Shown: positions 1 through 5,156 of the stretch, piece by piece | Numbering within the stretch: position 1 is the first letter of the stretch | How the letters are laid out: each line of letters begins with the position of its first letter | Origin: an uncultured Faecalibacterium sp. | GTDB lineage: Bacteria > Bacillota > Clostridia > Oscillospirales > Ruminococcaceae | Assembly: GCA_902463235.1 (NCBI GenBank) | Contig: CABQER010000069.1 | Span: 1-5,156, forward strand | Direction: 5' to 3' | Length of the DNA: 5,156 nucleotides | Notes under the pieces: model-generated | What the model was told of the DNA's origin: nothing | The model's input: the letters and a program-made list of their open reading frames with translations, nothing else | The model's database searches: none | Made by a program: the position numbers and the translations under genes

Positions 1-308
1 GGGTGCAGCTTTTCGTGGCCGTCCCACGGGTACTGGGTGTTGACGTAATGGGGCGCGCCGTAGGGCTGTCCGGTCTTTTGCAGGCTCTGCATCTGGATGA
101 AGCCTGGCACCGTCAGGGTATCCCAATCCGAGAAAGGCGCAGTCAGGTTTTCCGCGTAGCGGAAAGCCCATTCGCCGTCCAAACTGACGGTCAGCGGCAT
201 TTCCGGGCTGGTCTGGTCCGCAAAATGGGCATGGAAGGGCAGGCGGTTCTGCTGGAAAATTTCCGGGTCGGCCAGAAGCGCCGGGGTAATGGGGTTGTTC
301 AAAGGCAT
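1..308 (-). CDS. GH2 LacZ-type beta-galactosidase, N-terminal part (cut by window edge)
   Basis: The first 102 codons of a glycoside hydrolase family 2 enzyme, continuing beyond the left edge. The translation starts MPLNNPITPALLADPE. It then shows NRLPFHAHF near residue 21, SLDGEWAFRYAENL near 42, VPGFIQMQ near 67 and YVNTQYPWDGHE near 88. This order (NRLP..H, then SLdG.W.F, then VP..IQ.Q, then YvNt.YPWdGhE) is the N-terminal sugar-binding domain of LacZ-type beta-galactosidases, which cleave terminal beta-galactose. The catalytic domain lies outside the window, so the activity is a family inference. The ATG at 308 is chosen because GAGGTGAT stands eight bases or fewer upstream and because the family motifs follow in frame. 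No signal peptide is visible, so a cytoplasmic enzyme is expected. It has its own promoter and follows a terminator, so it is probably a separate transcription unit from the glucuronidase cassette. Another GH2 specificity cannot be excluded. Confidence 0.85.
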   Translation of the reverse strand, partial: MPLNNPITPALLADPEIFQQNRLPFHAHFADQTSPEMPLTVSLDGEWAFRYAENLTAPFSDWDTLTVPGFIQMQSLQKTGQPYGAPHYVNTQYPWDGHEKLH

Positions 309-312
309 AGAT

Positions 313-320
313 ATCACCTC
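313..320 (-). promoter_or_regulatory. Ribosome binding site of the beta-galactosidase gene
   Basis: The minus strand reads GAGGTGAT four bases before the ATG at 308. This is a long match to the anti-Shine-Dalgarno complement AGGAGGTGAT. It fixes the start codon and predicts efficient translation. Confidence 0.85.
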
Positions 321-338
321 GCAGCATTTTCTGCTTTC

Positions 339-347
339 ATTATAGCA
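339..347 (-). promoter_or_regulatory. Extended -10 promoter for the beta-galactosidase gene
   Basis: The minus strand reads TGCTATAAT, a perfect TATAAT at 344-339 preceded by the extended -10 TG at 347-346. It implies a transcript start near 332 and a leader of roughly 25 bases carrying the strong ribosome binding site. At 16-18 base spacing there is only a poor -35 (CTGTTT-like), and it falls inside the 3' arm of the upstream terminator. The extended -10 probably compensates, or an activator is needed. A short inverted repeat (GCAG-N6-CTGC, 334-321) sits at the expected start site but is too small to call an operator. Confidence 0.65.
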
Positions 348-356
348 CAGGATATA

Positions 357-390
357 AGAAAAACAGCCGCACAAAAACGACTGTTTTTCT
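357..390 (-). terminator. Intrinsic terminator after the DUF2264 gene
   Basis: On the minus strand AGAAAAACAGTCG (390-378) pairs with CGGCTGTTTTTCT (369-357) around an 8-base loop, giving 13 pairs including one G-U wobble. The 3' arm contains the run of five T. It begins 14 bases after the TGA of the DUF2264 gene. The wobble becomes an A-C mismatch in a plus-strand transcript, so the hairpin is better in the direction of the genes. The stem is mostly A-U, so termination may be incomplete. Confidence 0.75.
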
Positions 391-404
391 GGAGAAAAGC
401 GGCA

Positions 405-2093
405 TCAGTCCGCTTCGTCAAAGACCTCGGTGTCCAGTTCTGTGTGCCCCTTGGGGATGTGGTACTTCACGGCGGGCAGATGGACGTTGGTGAAGTACAA
501 GCTGGTGTTGGGGTCGCAGCCGATGATGACCGCCACTCCCTTGCCCGCCACGGCGCTGCGCAGAGTGTCGCAACTGGCGGTCGCAAGGCCGTCCTCGGCG
601 CATTCCTCATAGCCCGGCGCGAAGTTCGGCACGGCAAAGCCGCAGTCATAGGCATCGCAGTCGAAGCTGCTGTCAATTTCGTGGTGGCGGCGGTGGCCGG
701 TGGAAGTGGGGGTGATGGTGGTGGTGACATCAATGCCGGGGAAGGGCGACCACTGCGCAGTCACCGTCCCGGCTTCAATTTTCCACGTTTTGCTCACCTT
801 GCGCACAAATACGTTATCATCGATGACAAAAGCCAGCATACTGTCCGGTGCAGCCTGATCGAGCACCTCCCGGCTGCGGGAGGCGCAGAAACCAAAGCGG
901 GTATCGTAAGCAAATTTTGCGTACTTTTCTGGGAACTGACCGTGGCCGTGGCCCTCGTTGACACCGGCGGCGTAGGCCGTTACCCGTCCTGCCCGGCGCT
1001 GCACCAGCATATTGGCATAGGGCATGGGCTTGAGCCGCTCCAATGCGGGCATAGGCGCGGCCTCGGCAGACCAGAAGGGGTGGTCGTCCGGCAAAGCAAG
1101 CAGCAAAAAGCTCTTCATGCCCCAGTAGGGGCTGCCGGGGGCGTTGTACCGCTCGGCCATGTACATCTGCGGGTAGCAGTAGCCGATGGTGAGGATGCCG
1201 TCCCGGTCAAACATTTTCTGGTTCAGCCACCACTGGAAATTGCGGACAATGAGCCCCTTCATCACCGGCAGGGGCAGCGGCTCCAGCCCTGCCCAGATGC
1301 AGGCCGCCCAGAAGCTGTTCTGGGCAAAGCGGTAGGTCAGGCTGCGCCCGAAGGGCAGCGCTGTACCGTTGGCATCGAACCAGTAGACGAACTGCTGTGC
1401 AAACAGCTGGGCGCGCTGGCGGTAAAGGGCAGCGCGCTGCGGGTCGGTGTCGGCGGCAAACTTGGAGTACAGCAGGCCGTAATACTGGATGGCCCACGGG
1501 ATGTAGTAATCCTTCTGCACCGAGGCGCCATCGGTGGACCAGCCGTCGCCGCTGTAGTAGCTGTCGATCTTGCAAAGGCCATTCTCCAGCAGCTCCGGGC
1601 TGTAAGGCATCCCCACGCTTTTCAGGGCAAGGTTTACAAGGATGCGGAAAAACTGCCAGTTGCAGTCCGGGATGGTGTGGGCGTTGATCTGCCCCAGCCA
1701 TGCGGCAAGGTTCCGCTTTTCGGTATCCGAAAGGGGCGTCCACAGCTTTTCCGGCGCAGTGAGGATGCCGCAGGCAATAGCCGCCATCTCCACATAGCAC
1801 TGGTCGTACTCCCCGGTGGCACCCCAGTATTCAGGGTTTTCCGGGTCGGCACCGGCAGCAAGGCCCTTGCGGTAGATGGCCTCAAACTCCGCATCGGAGC
1901 CGCCGCCCACCCAGAAAGGCACCAGCGCCCAGAGCGGGCGGCTGAAGGCTTCCAGCTCGATGGCATTTTGGTTGTAGGTCGCACCCGTCTCGCCCAGATG
2001 CAGCCGGGCGCAGCCTGCAGAATAACAGGGCTTGAGGGGGTCGAGGAATTTGTGCATCAGCGCGGTAAAGTCCGCTTTGGTCTGTAAGTTCAT
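405..2093 (-). CDS. DUF2264 family protein, probable cytoplasmic glycosidase (GH154-like)
   Basis: A 562-residue protein without signal peptide or membrane segment. It carries motifs I associate with DUF2264: CNWQFFRILVN (residues 144-154), DGWSTDG (183-189), YIPWAIQYYG near 197, GRSLTYRFAQNSFWAA (249-264), GYCYPQMYMAERYNAPGSPYWG (304-325, an aromatic-rich block) and KYAKFAYDTRFGF (390-402). The N-terminal two thirds look like an alpha/alpha barrel, and the last 170 residues look beta-rich. From memory, some DUF2264 proteins belong to CAZy family GH154, which includes beta-glucuronidases acting on plant arabinogalactan; this assignment needs a search. Its position as last gene of a cassette with a GH2 glucuronidase and a GH88 enzyme supports a uronic-acid role. 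The ATG at 2093 is chosen because it overlaps the GH88 stop (TAATG) and gives the sequence MNLQTKADF; the longer open frame to 2168 would lie entirely inside the GH88 gene. No good ribosome binding site is present (GGGAG is 11 bases away), so translation is probably coupled. The protein ends EVFDEAD just before a terminator. Confidence 0.8.
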   Translation of the reverse strand: MNLQTKADFTALMHKFLDPLKPCYSAGCARLHLGETGATYNQNAIELEAFSRPLWALVPFWVGGGSDAEFEAIYRKGLAAGADPENPEYWGATGEYDQCYVEMAAIACGILTAPEKLWTPLSDTEKRNLAAWLGQINAHTIPDCNWQFFRILVNLALKSVGMPYSPELLENGLCKIDSYYSGDGWSTDGASVQKDYYIPWAIQYYGLLYSKFAADTDPQRAALYRQRAQLFAQQFVYWFDANGTALPFGRSLTYRFAQNSFWAACIWAGLEPLPLPVMKGLIVRNFQWWLNQKMFDRDGILTIGYCYPQMYMAERYNAPGSPYWGMKSFLLLALPDDHPFWSAEAAPMPALERLKPMPYANMLVQRRAGRVTAYAAGVNEGHGHGQFPEKYAKFAYDTRFGFCASRSREVLDQAAPDSMLAFVIDDNVFVRKVSKTWKIEAGTVTAQWSPFPGIDVTTTITPTSTGHRRHHEIDSSFDCDAYDCGFAVPNFAPGYEECAEDGLATASCDTLRSAVAGKGVAVIIGCDPNTSLYFTNVHLPAVKYHIPKGHTELDTEVFDEAD

Positions 2094-3256
2094 TACCAGT
2101 ACATCTCCCAGTCTTTGGTCAGGCGGGTCAGCGCCTCCATGTAGAAATAATCGCCCCAGCTGGTGCATTCATCCACGCCCTCCGGGGTGCAGGTGTTGTA
2201 GGGGCTTTTTTTGCTGTAAGTGCCGTGCAGCAGCTGGCCGGAGCCGAGGGTGCCGGGCTTTACCGCGTAGTTTGCGGCGAGGCTGGCCAGCATCTGGCGC
2301 GCCAGCGTGCGCCACTGGGCGGCTTCTGCTTCGTCCACATACTTTGCCGCTTCCAGCAGACCGCAGGCCACGATGGCCGCGGAGGAAGAATCCCGGGGCT
2401 CGCCGCTTTCCGGGGCAAAGAGCATATCCCAGCAGGGGATCATATCCTCCGGCAGGCGGGAAAGGTAAAATTCCAGCGCCTTGCGGAACACATCCAAAAA
2501 CTTTTCGTCGTGGGTGTAGGTGTAGCCAATGGCGCTGCCGTACACGCCCCACGCCTGTCCCCGCGCCCAGAAGCTGTCGTCCTTATAGCCCTGACAGGTG
2601 CGCCCGCCCTTGGGGGTGCCGTCCGGGTTCATGAAGAAGGTGTGGTAGGTGCTGCCGTCCGGCCGGAAGGAGTTTGCCAGCGTAGTGGCGGTGTGGGCGG
2701 CGGCAATTTCTCGGTAGTGGTCGCTGCCGGTCACCTGTGCCGCCCAGTACAGCAGCGGCACGTTGAGCATACAGTCGATGATATAGCGGTAGTTGCCAGG
2801 GTCATCCATGGCACCCCATGCCTGCAAAAATCTGCCGCTGGGCTGGTAGCGGGTCAGCAGCTGGTCGGCGGCGGCAATGGCGGCGTTTTTACCGGTTTCG
2901 CTGCCCACCAGCTTCCACGCTGCCACACAGGTGGGGCTGTACAAAAAGCCCATGTCGTGGTGGTCCACCTCCACCTTGCGGGCAATGCGGTCGGCAAAGC
3001 TGTCCACCTGAATGAGGGCGGCGTTCTTGAATTTCTCCTCCCCGGTGGCCTCGTAGGCCAGCCAGATCTCCCCCGGCCAGAAGCCGCAGGTCCACTGGTT
3101 ATTGGCACAGCCGGGGTAGATATTGTTCACGCTGGAATGGTTCTGACACTGGTAGGTGTACAGCGGCAGATTGGTCTCCACCTGCCTGCAGGCATCGGTC
3201 AGTGCCTGCCGTGCCTCGGCCTCGGTCATGGCATGGTTTTGGTAGGTTTTCATCAT
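2093..3256 (-). CDS. GH88 unsaturated glucuronyl hydrolase
   Basis: A 387-residue protein, close to the usual length of about 370-400 for family GH88. These enzymes act on the 4,5-unsaturated uronic acid that polysaccharide lyases leave at the non-reducing end, hydrating its double bond so that the sugar falls off. Visible motifs are NNQWTCGFWPGEIWLAYE (residues 52-69), HHDMGFLY with Asp101, IIDCMLNVPLL with Asp161, TYHTFF with His205, GYKDDSFWARGQAWGVYG (223-240), RDSSSAAI (288-295) and WGDYFYMEAL near 367. Asp101 and Asp161 match in spacing the two essential aspartates of the Bacillus sp. GL1 enzyme (Asp88 and Asp149). No signal peptide is seen, so it should act on imported oligosaccharides. 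The ATG at 3256 lies 2 bases after the glucuronidase stop, with AAGGAG five bases upstream; the adjacent ATG at 3253 is equally possible, and a GTG at 3262 is less likely. GH105 is the related alternative, but the motifs favour GH88. No lyase gene is in the window. Confidence 0.9.
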   Translation of the reverse strand: MMKTYQNHAMTEAEARQALTDACRQVETNLPLYTYQCQNHSSVNNIYPGCANNQWTCGFWPGEIWLAYEATGEEKFKNAALIQVDSFADRIARKVEVDHHDMGFLYSPTCVAAWKLVGSETGKNAAIAAADQLLTRYQPSGRFLQAWGAMDDPGNYRYIIDCMLNVPLLYWAAQVTGSDHYREIAAAHTATTLANSFRPDGSTYHTFFMNPDGTPKGGRTCQGYKDDSFWARGQAWGVYGSAIGYTYTHDEKFLDVFRKALEFYLSRLPEDMIPCWDMLFAPESGEPRDSSSAAIVACGLLEAAKYVDEAEAAQWRTLARQMLASLAANYAVKPGTLGSGQLLHGTYSKKSPYNTCTPEGVDECTSWGDYFYMEALTRLTKDWEMYW

Positions 3257-3258
3257 GG

Positions 3259-5055
3259 TCACTCCTTAAATCCAAAGGTCGGGATCTCTGCCCAGCGCTG
3301 GCGCAGAAAGTGCATACCCAGCTTGGGGCGGCGGTCCCGGGTGAACAGGCCCTTTTTGTTGCCGTCCACCCGCATGGGGCCCTGCACGGTGTCGTAGTCC
3401 GCAAAGTTCCAGACAAATTCTCCCACAAACCACGGGCGCTTGTCAAACTCCGCATCCAGTCGGCGGTAGAACTCCACCTGAAACTCCTCGCTGAACATCT
3501 CGGCTCCGGCGGTGTGCAGCCCTGCCACGGTATCCGCGCCGTACTCGCTCATCATCACGGGCTTGTGCTGGGTCTCCCAGAAGTCCAGCTCCTGATTCAG
3601 GCCGTAGCAGGCGGCGTCCATGTCGCCGGAAAGGTTGTACCAGCCGTAATAACGGTTGATGCAGACGATATCCATGGTGCGGGTGGTGATGTCCTTCGTG
3701 TAGTCGTTCTGGCAGCAGACGAGGGTGACCGGGCGGTTCTGCGGGTCCAGCTGATGCGCCAGCTCATACAGCGGGTGCCAGTAATCGTAGGCATCCTGCG
3801 GGAAGTGCTCCAGATCCGGCTCGTTGCCAAGGCTCCACAGCACCACGCAGGGGTGGTTTTTGTCCCGATGGATCATCTCGGCAAGCACCTGCCGGTGATG
3901 CTCCGCAAGGGGGTATTCCTTATAGGGGTTCACCGCTGCCCCGCCGCCGATGCCCACCGCCGGGGTCTCGTCCATGACCAGAATGCCCTCCCGGTCGCAC
4001 AGGTCGTAGAACTCCTCGGCGTAGGGGTAGTGGCTGGTGCGCACCGCATTGGCGTTTGCCCAGTGGATGAGGTTCACGTCCTTCACGTTCAGCACCGGGT
4101 CAAAGCCGCGGCCATGGGCGATAAAGTCCTCGTGTTTGCAAAAGCCCTTGAAGTAGAGCGGCTTGCCGTTCAAAAGCACCTGTGTGCCCCGCGCCTCAAT
4201 GCTGCGCACACCAAAGGTCTGGTCGTAGACGTCCGCCCCGCAGGTGACGTGCAGAGTGTACAGGTAGGGCGTACCGGGTCTGGGCTCCCAGAGATGCACT
4301 TCCGGTATGGTCAGGATGCCTTCTGCGCCCTCTGCCTGTGCCACGGAGCTGCCGTCCGCGTCCAGCACCGTGACATGGACAGGCGCACTGCCGGTGGTTT
4401 TGACCACGTACTGCGCCGTGCCGTCCACGGCAGGCACCACGGTCACATCCTCGATGTACTCTTTGGGGGTGGTGTAGAGCACCACCGGACGGTGGATGCC
4501 GGCATAGTTGAAGAAATCAAAGTTGGGGCGGTTCTGGGGTGCGGCGGCGCGTTTTGCAGCCTCCACACTGGGAATGCCCGCATTGTCCGAGCCAAAAAAG
4601 GCCAGCTGCCCGTCCTCATTGCCCACCGGCAGGGTGCTGTGGTTCACCCGGTTGTCGCAGGCTACGGTCAGCAGCGCGGTCTCGCCGGGGTGCAGCAGGT
4701 TGGTGACGTCCGCTTCAAAGGGCGTAAAGCCGCCCTTGTGCTGTGCAATGAGCCTGCTGTTCAGCCAGATTTTGGCGGTGTGGGTCACCGAGCCGAACCG
4801 CAGCACCACCCGCTGCCCGGCGCAGAAGGCGGGCAGGGTAACTTTGCGCTGATACCATGACCAGCCGTAGTGGCGGCGCAGGGCAGTGGTCTGGTCGTTC
4901 TGGTCGTTGTAGCTGGCAGGCACGGCGATGGGCTGGGCATCCGGCAGGGGCTTCGCTGGGTCGAACTGGTTTTCCTCGCAGCTGCCCAGCGCAAACGCCC
5001 ATGTACCGTCCAGGCTCAGCTTCAGACGTGCTTCATTCTGTTCCGGATATAGCAT
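3259..5055 (-). CDS. uidA: GH2 beta-glucuronidase
   Basis: A 598-residue cytoplasmic enzyme that hydrolyses terminal beta-D-glucuronic acid. It aligns end to end with E. coli GUS. The N-terminus is MLYPEQNEARLKLSLDG (E. coli MLRPVET...LDG), followed by the jelly-roll domain with GGFTPFEADVT and DFFNYAGIHRPV, an immunoglobulin-like domain, and the TIM barrel from about residue 285. The acid/base is Glu412 in SLGNEP and the nucleophile is Glu504 in MSEYGAD. NRYYGWY (467-473) matches the E. coli substrate-contact segment. Asn566-Lys-Lys568 is the NxK motif that recognises the glucuronate carboxylate and separates true glucuronidases from other GH2 enzymes. Compared with E. coli, the Loop 1 region (about 363-395) is some 13 residues shorter, and a loop in the N-terminal domain (about 145-178) is some 16-17 longer. 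The ATG at 5055 is preferred over an upstream ATG at 5076: it has GAGGAAA at good spacing and gives the conserved MLxP start, while the upstream ATG has no ribosome binding site. It is the first gene of the three-gene cassette. Confidence 0.95.
   Translation of the reverse strand: MLYPEQNEARLKLSLDGTWAFALGSCEENQFDPAKPLPDAQPIAVPASYNDQNDQTTALRRHYGWSWYQRKVTLPAFCAGQRVVLRFGSVTHTAKIWLNSRLIAQHKGGFTPFEADVTNLLHPGETALLTVACDNRVNHSTLPVGNEDGQLAFFGSDNAGIPSVEAAKRAAAPQNRPNFDFFNYAGIHRPVVLYTTPKEYIEDVTVVPAVDGTAQYVVKTTGSAPVHVTVLDADGSSVAQAEGAEGILTIPEVHLWEPRPGTPYLYTLHVTCGADVYDQTFGVRSIEARGTQVLLNGKPLYFKGFCKHEDFIAHGRGFDPVLNVKDVNLIHWANANAVRTSHYPYAEEFYDLCDREGILVMDETPAVGIGGGAAVNPYKEYPLAEHHRQVLAEMIHRDKNHPCVVLWSLGNEPDLEHFPQDAYDYWHPLYELAHQLDPQNRPVTLVCCQNDYTKDITTRTMDIVCINRYYGWYNLSGDMDAACYGLNQELDFWETQHKPVMMSEYGADTVAGLHTAGAEMFSEEFQVEFYRRLDAEFDKRPWFVGEFVWNFADYDTVQGPMRVDGNKKGLFTRDRRPKLGMHFLRQRWAEIPTFGFKE
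3262..3267 (-). promoter_or_regulatory. Ribosome binding site of the GH88 gene, inside the glucuronidase C-terminus
   Basis: AAGGAG on the minus strand is also the last two sense codons (Lys-Glu) of the glucuronidase gene, directly followed by its TGA. It lies 5 bases from the ATG at 3256 and 8 bases from the ATG at 3253. The arrangement makes coupled translation of the two enzymes likely. Confidence 0.85.
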
Positions 5056-5060
5056 AACAT

Positions 5061-5067
5061 TTTCCTC
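5061..5067 (-). promoter_or_regulatory. Ribosome binding site that decides the glucuronidase start
   Basis: GAGGAAA on the minus strand lies 5 bases (8 from the GAGG core) before the ATG at 5055. The alternative in-frame ATG at 5076 lies upstream of this site and has only the terminator T-run and TGCGAAT sequence before it. This supports the 598-residue protein rather than a 605-residue one. Confidence 0.8.
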
Positions 5068-5082
5068 GATTCGCATATTCGC

Positions 5083-5118
5083 AAAAAATGCGGGGCGCGG
5101 ATACTGCCCACGCCCCGC
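5083..5118 (-). terminator. Strong intrinsic terminator between the transporter gene and the glucuronidase gene
   Basis: On the minus strand GCGGGGCG (5118-5111) pairs perfectly with CGCCCCGC (5097-5090). The stem continues inward as TGGG with TCCG (two G-U wobbles) to a 5-base loop, about 12 pairs in all. The 3' arm is followed by ATTTTTT (5089-5083). It starts 15 bases after the TAA of the upstream gene. On the plus strand the hairpin has no T-run after it, so it acts only in the direction of the genes. Confidence 0.9.
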
Positions 5119-5133
5119 TTACGGGTGATTTAT

Positions 5134-5156
5134 TTAGCCCTTGATGCCGGTGGATG
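5134..5156 (-). CDS. C-terminal end of a gene, probably a sugar ABC transporter permease (MalG type)
   Basis: Only seven codons including the stop, plus two bases of the preceding codon, are in the window. They read Ser-Thr-Gly-Ile-Lys-Gly-stop (TAA at 5136-5134). Permeases of the CUT1 carbohydrate ABC family very often end in a short G-x-x-x-G-x-[VIL]-K-G-like tail, and the downstream sugar-degrading enzymes make such a transporter a natural neighbour. The frame is supported by the terminator that follows the stop at once. The identification rests on six residues and context and should be treated as tentative. Confidence 0.5.

Noticed and set aside
321..334. Short inverted repeat GCAG-N6-CTGC at the expected transcript start of the beta-galactosidase gene, as an operator
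   Set aside because: Four-base arms occur by chance, and it does not resemble a LacI-type operator.
3..2087. A 694-codon open frame on the plus strand covering the DUF2264 gene, the intergenic region and the beta-galactosidase start
   Set aside because: It has no family motifs, runs through a clear promoter and terminator of the other strand, and is antisense to genes with intact conserved motifs. Long antisense frames are common in GC-rich DNA.
2094..2168. Possible 25-residue N-terminal extension of the DUF2264 protein
   Set aside because: It lies wholly inside the GH88 gene, and the TAATG junction start gives a more natural N-terminus.
2225..3397. A 390-codon plus-strand open frame opposite the GH88 gene
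   Set aside because: Shadow of the GH88 coding sequence: it has no recognisable motif and crosses the junction of two genes.
3202..4860. A 552-codon open frame on the plus strand opposite the glucuronidase
   Set aside because: The minus strand encodes a complete beta-glucuronidase with all catalytic residues. The plus frame is compositionally odd (rich in His, Val, Gly) with no recognisable domain.
5056..5076. Longer glucuronidase start at 5076 (MRIEENV extension)
   Set aside because: No ribosome binding site precedes it, and the family N-terminus MLxP begins at 5055, which has a good site.
5056..5083. Promoter between the strong terminator and the glucuronidase
   Set aside because: Candidates such as AATATG lack a -35 at usable spacing and are poor matches to the consensus.

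Overview
The window is a GC-rich bacterial carbohydrate-use locus in which every recognisable gene lies on the minus strand, so transcription runs from the right edge to the left edge. Strong GGAG-type ribosome binding sites, tight gene spacing, a sugar ABC transporter, no secretion signals and no SusC/SusD-type genes suggest a high-GC gut Firmicute of the Oscillospiraceae (Faecalibacterium, Gemmiger or Subdoligranulum type). This placement is inferred from style, not from a marker gene.

Layout from right to left: (1) 5156-5134, the last codons of a gene ending in ...STGIKG, which resembles the C-terminus of MalG-type sugar ABC permeases. (2) 5118-5083, a very strong GC-rich intrinsic terminator. 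(3) 5055-3259, a GH2 beta-glucuronidase with both catalytic glutamates and the uronate-recognising NxK motif. (4) 3256-2093, a GH88 unsaturated glucuronyl hydrolase. (5) 2093-405, a DUF2264 protein, probably another glycosidase of the GH154 type. (6) 390-357, a terminator. (7) 347-339, an extended -10 promoter, followed by 308-1, the N-terminal part of a GH2 LacZ-type beta-galactosidase.

The three central genes form a coupled cassette. The GH88 ribosome binding site is built from the last codons of the glucuronidase gene, and the DUF2264 start codon overlaps the GH88 stop codon. All three products appear cytoplasmic. The simplest model is that the ABC transporter imports glucuronate-bearing oligosaccharides and the enzymes remove saturated GlcA (GH2), 4,5-unsaturated GlcA (GH88) and a third, undefined uronic-acid cap (DUF2264), with the beta-galactosidase then trimming exposed galactose. 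Arabinogalactan side chains or glycosaminoglycan fragments would both fit; the window does not decide between them.

I found no mobile element, CRISPR array, tRNA or rRNA. The least explained points are the DUF2264 function, how the cassette is transcribed given a strong terminator and no visible promoter just upstream, and the altered active-site loops of the glucuronidase.
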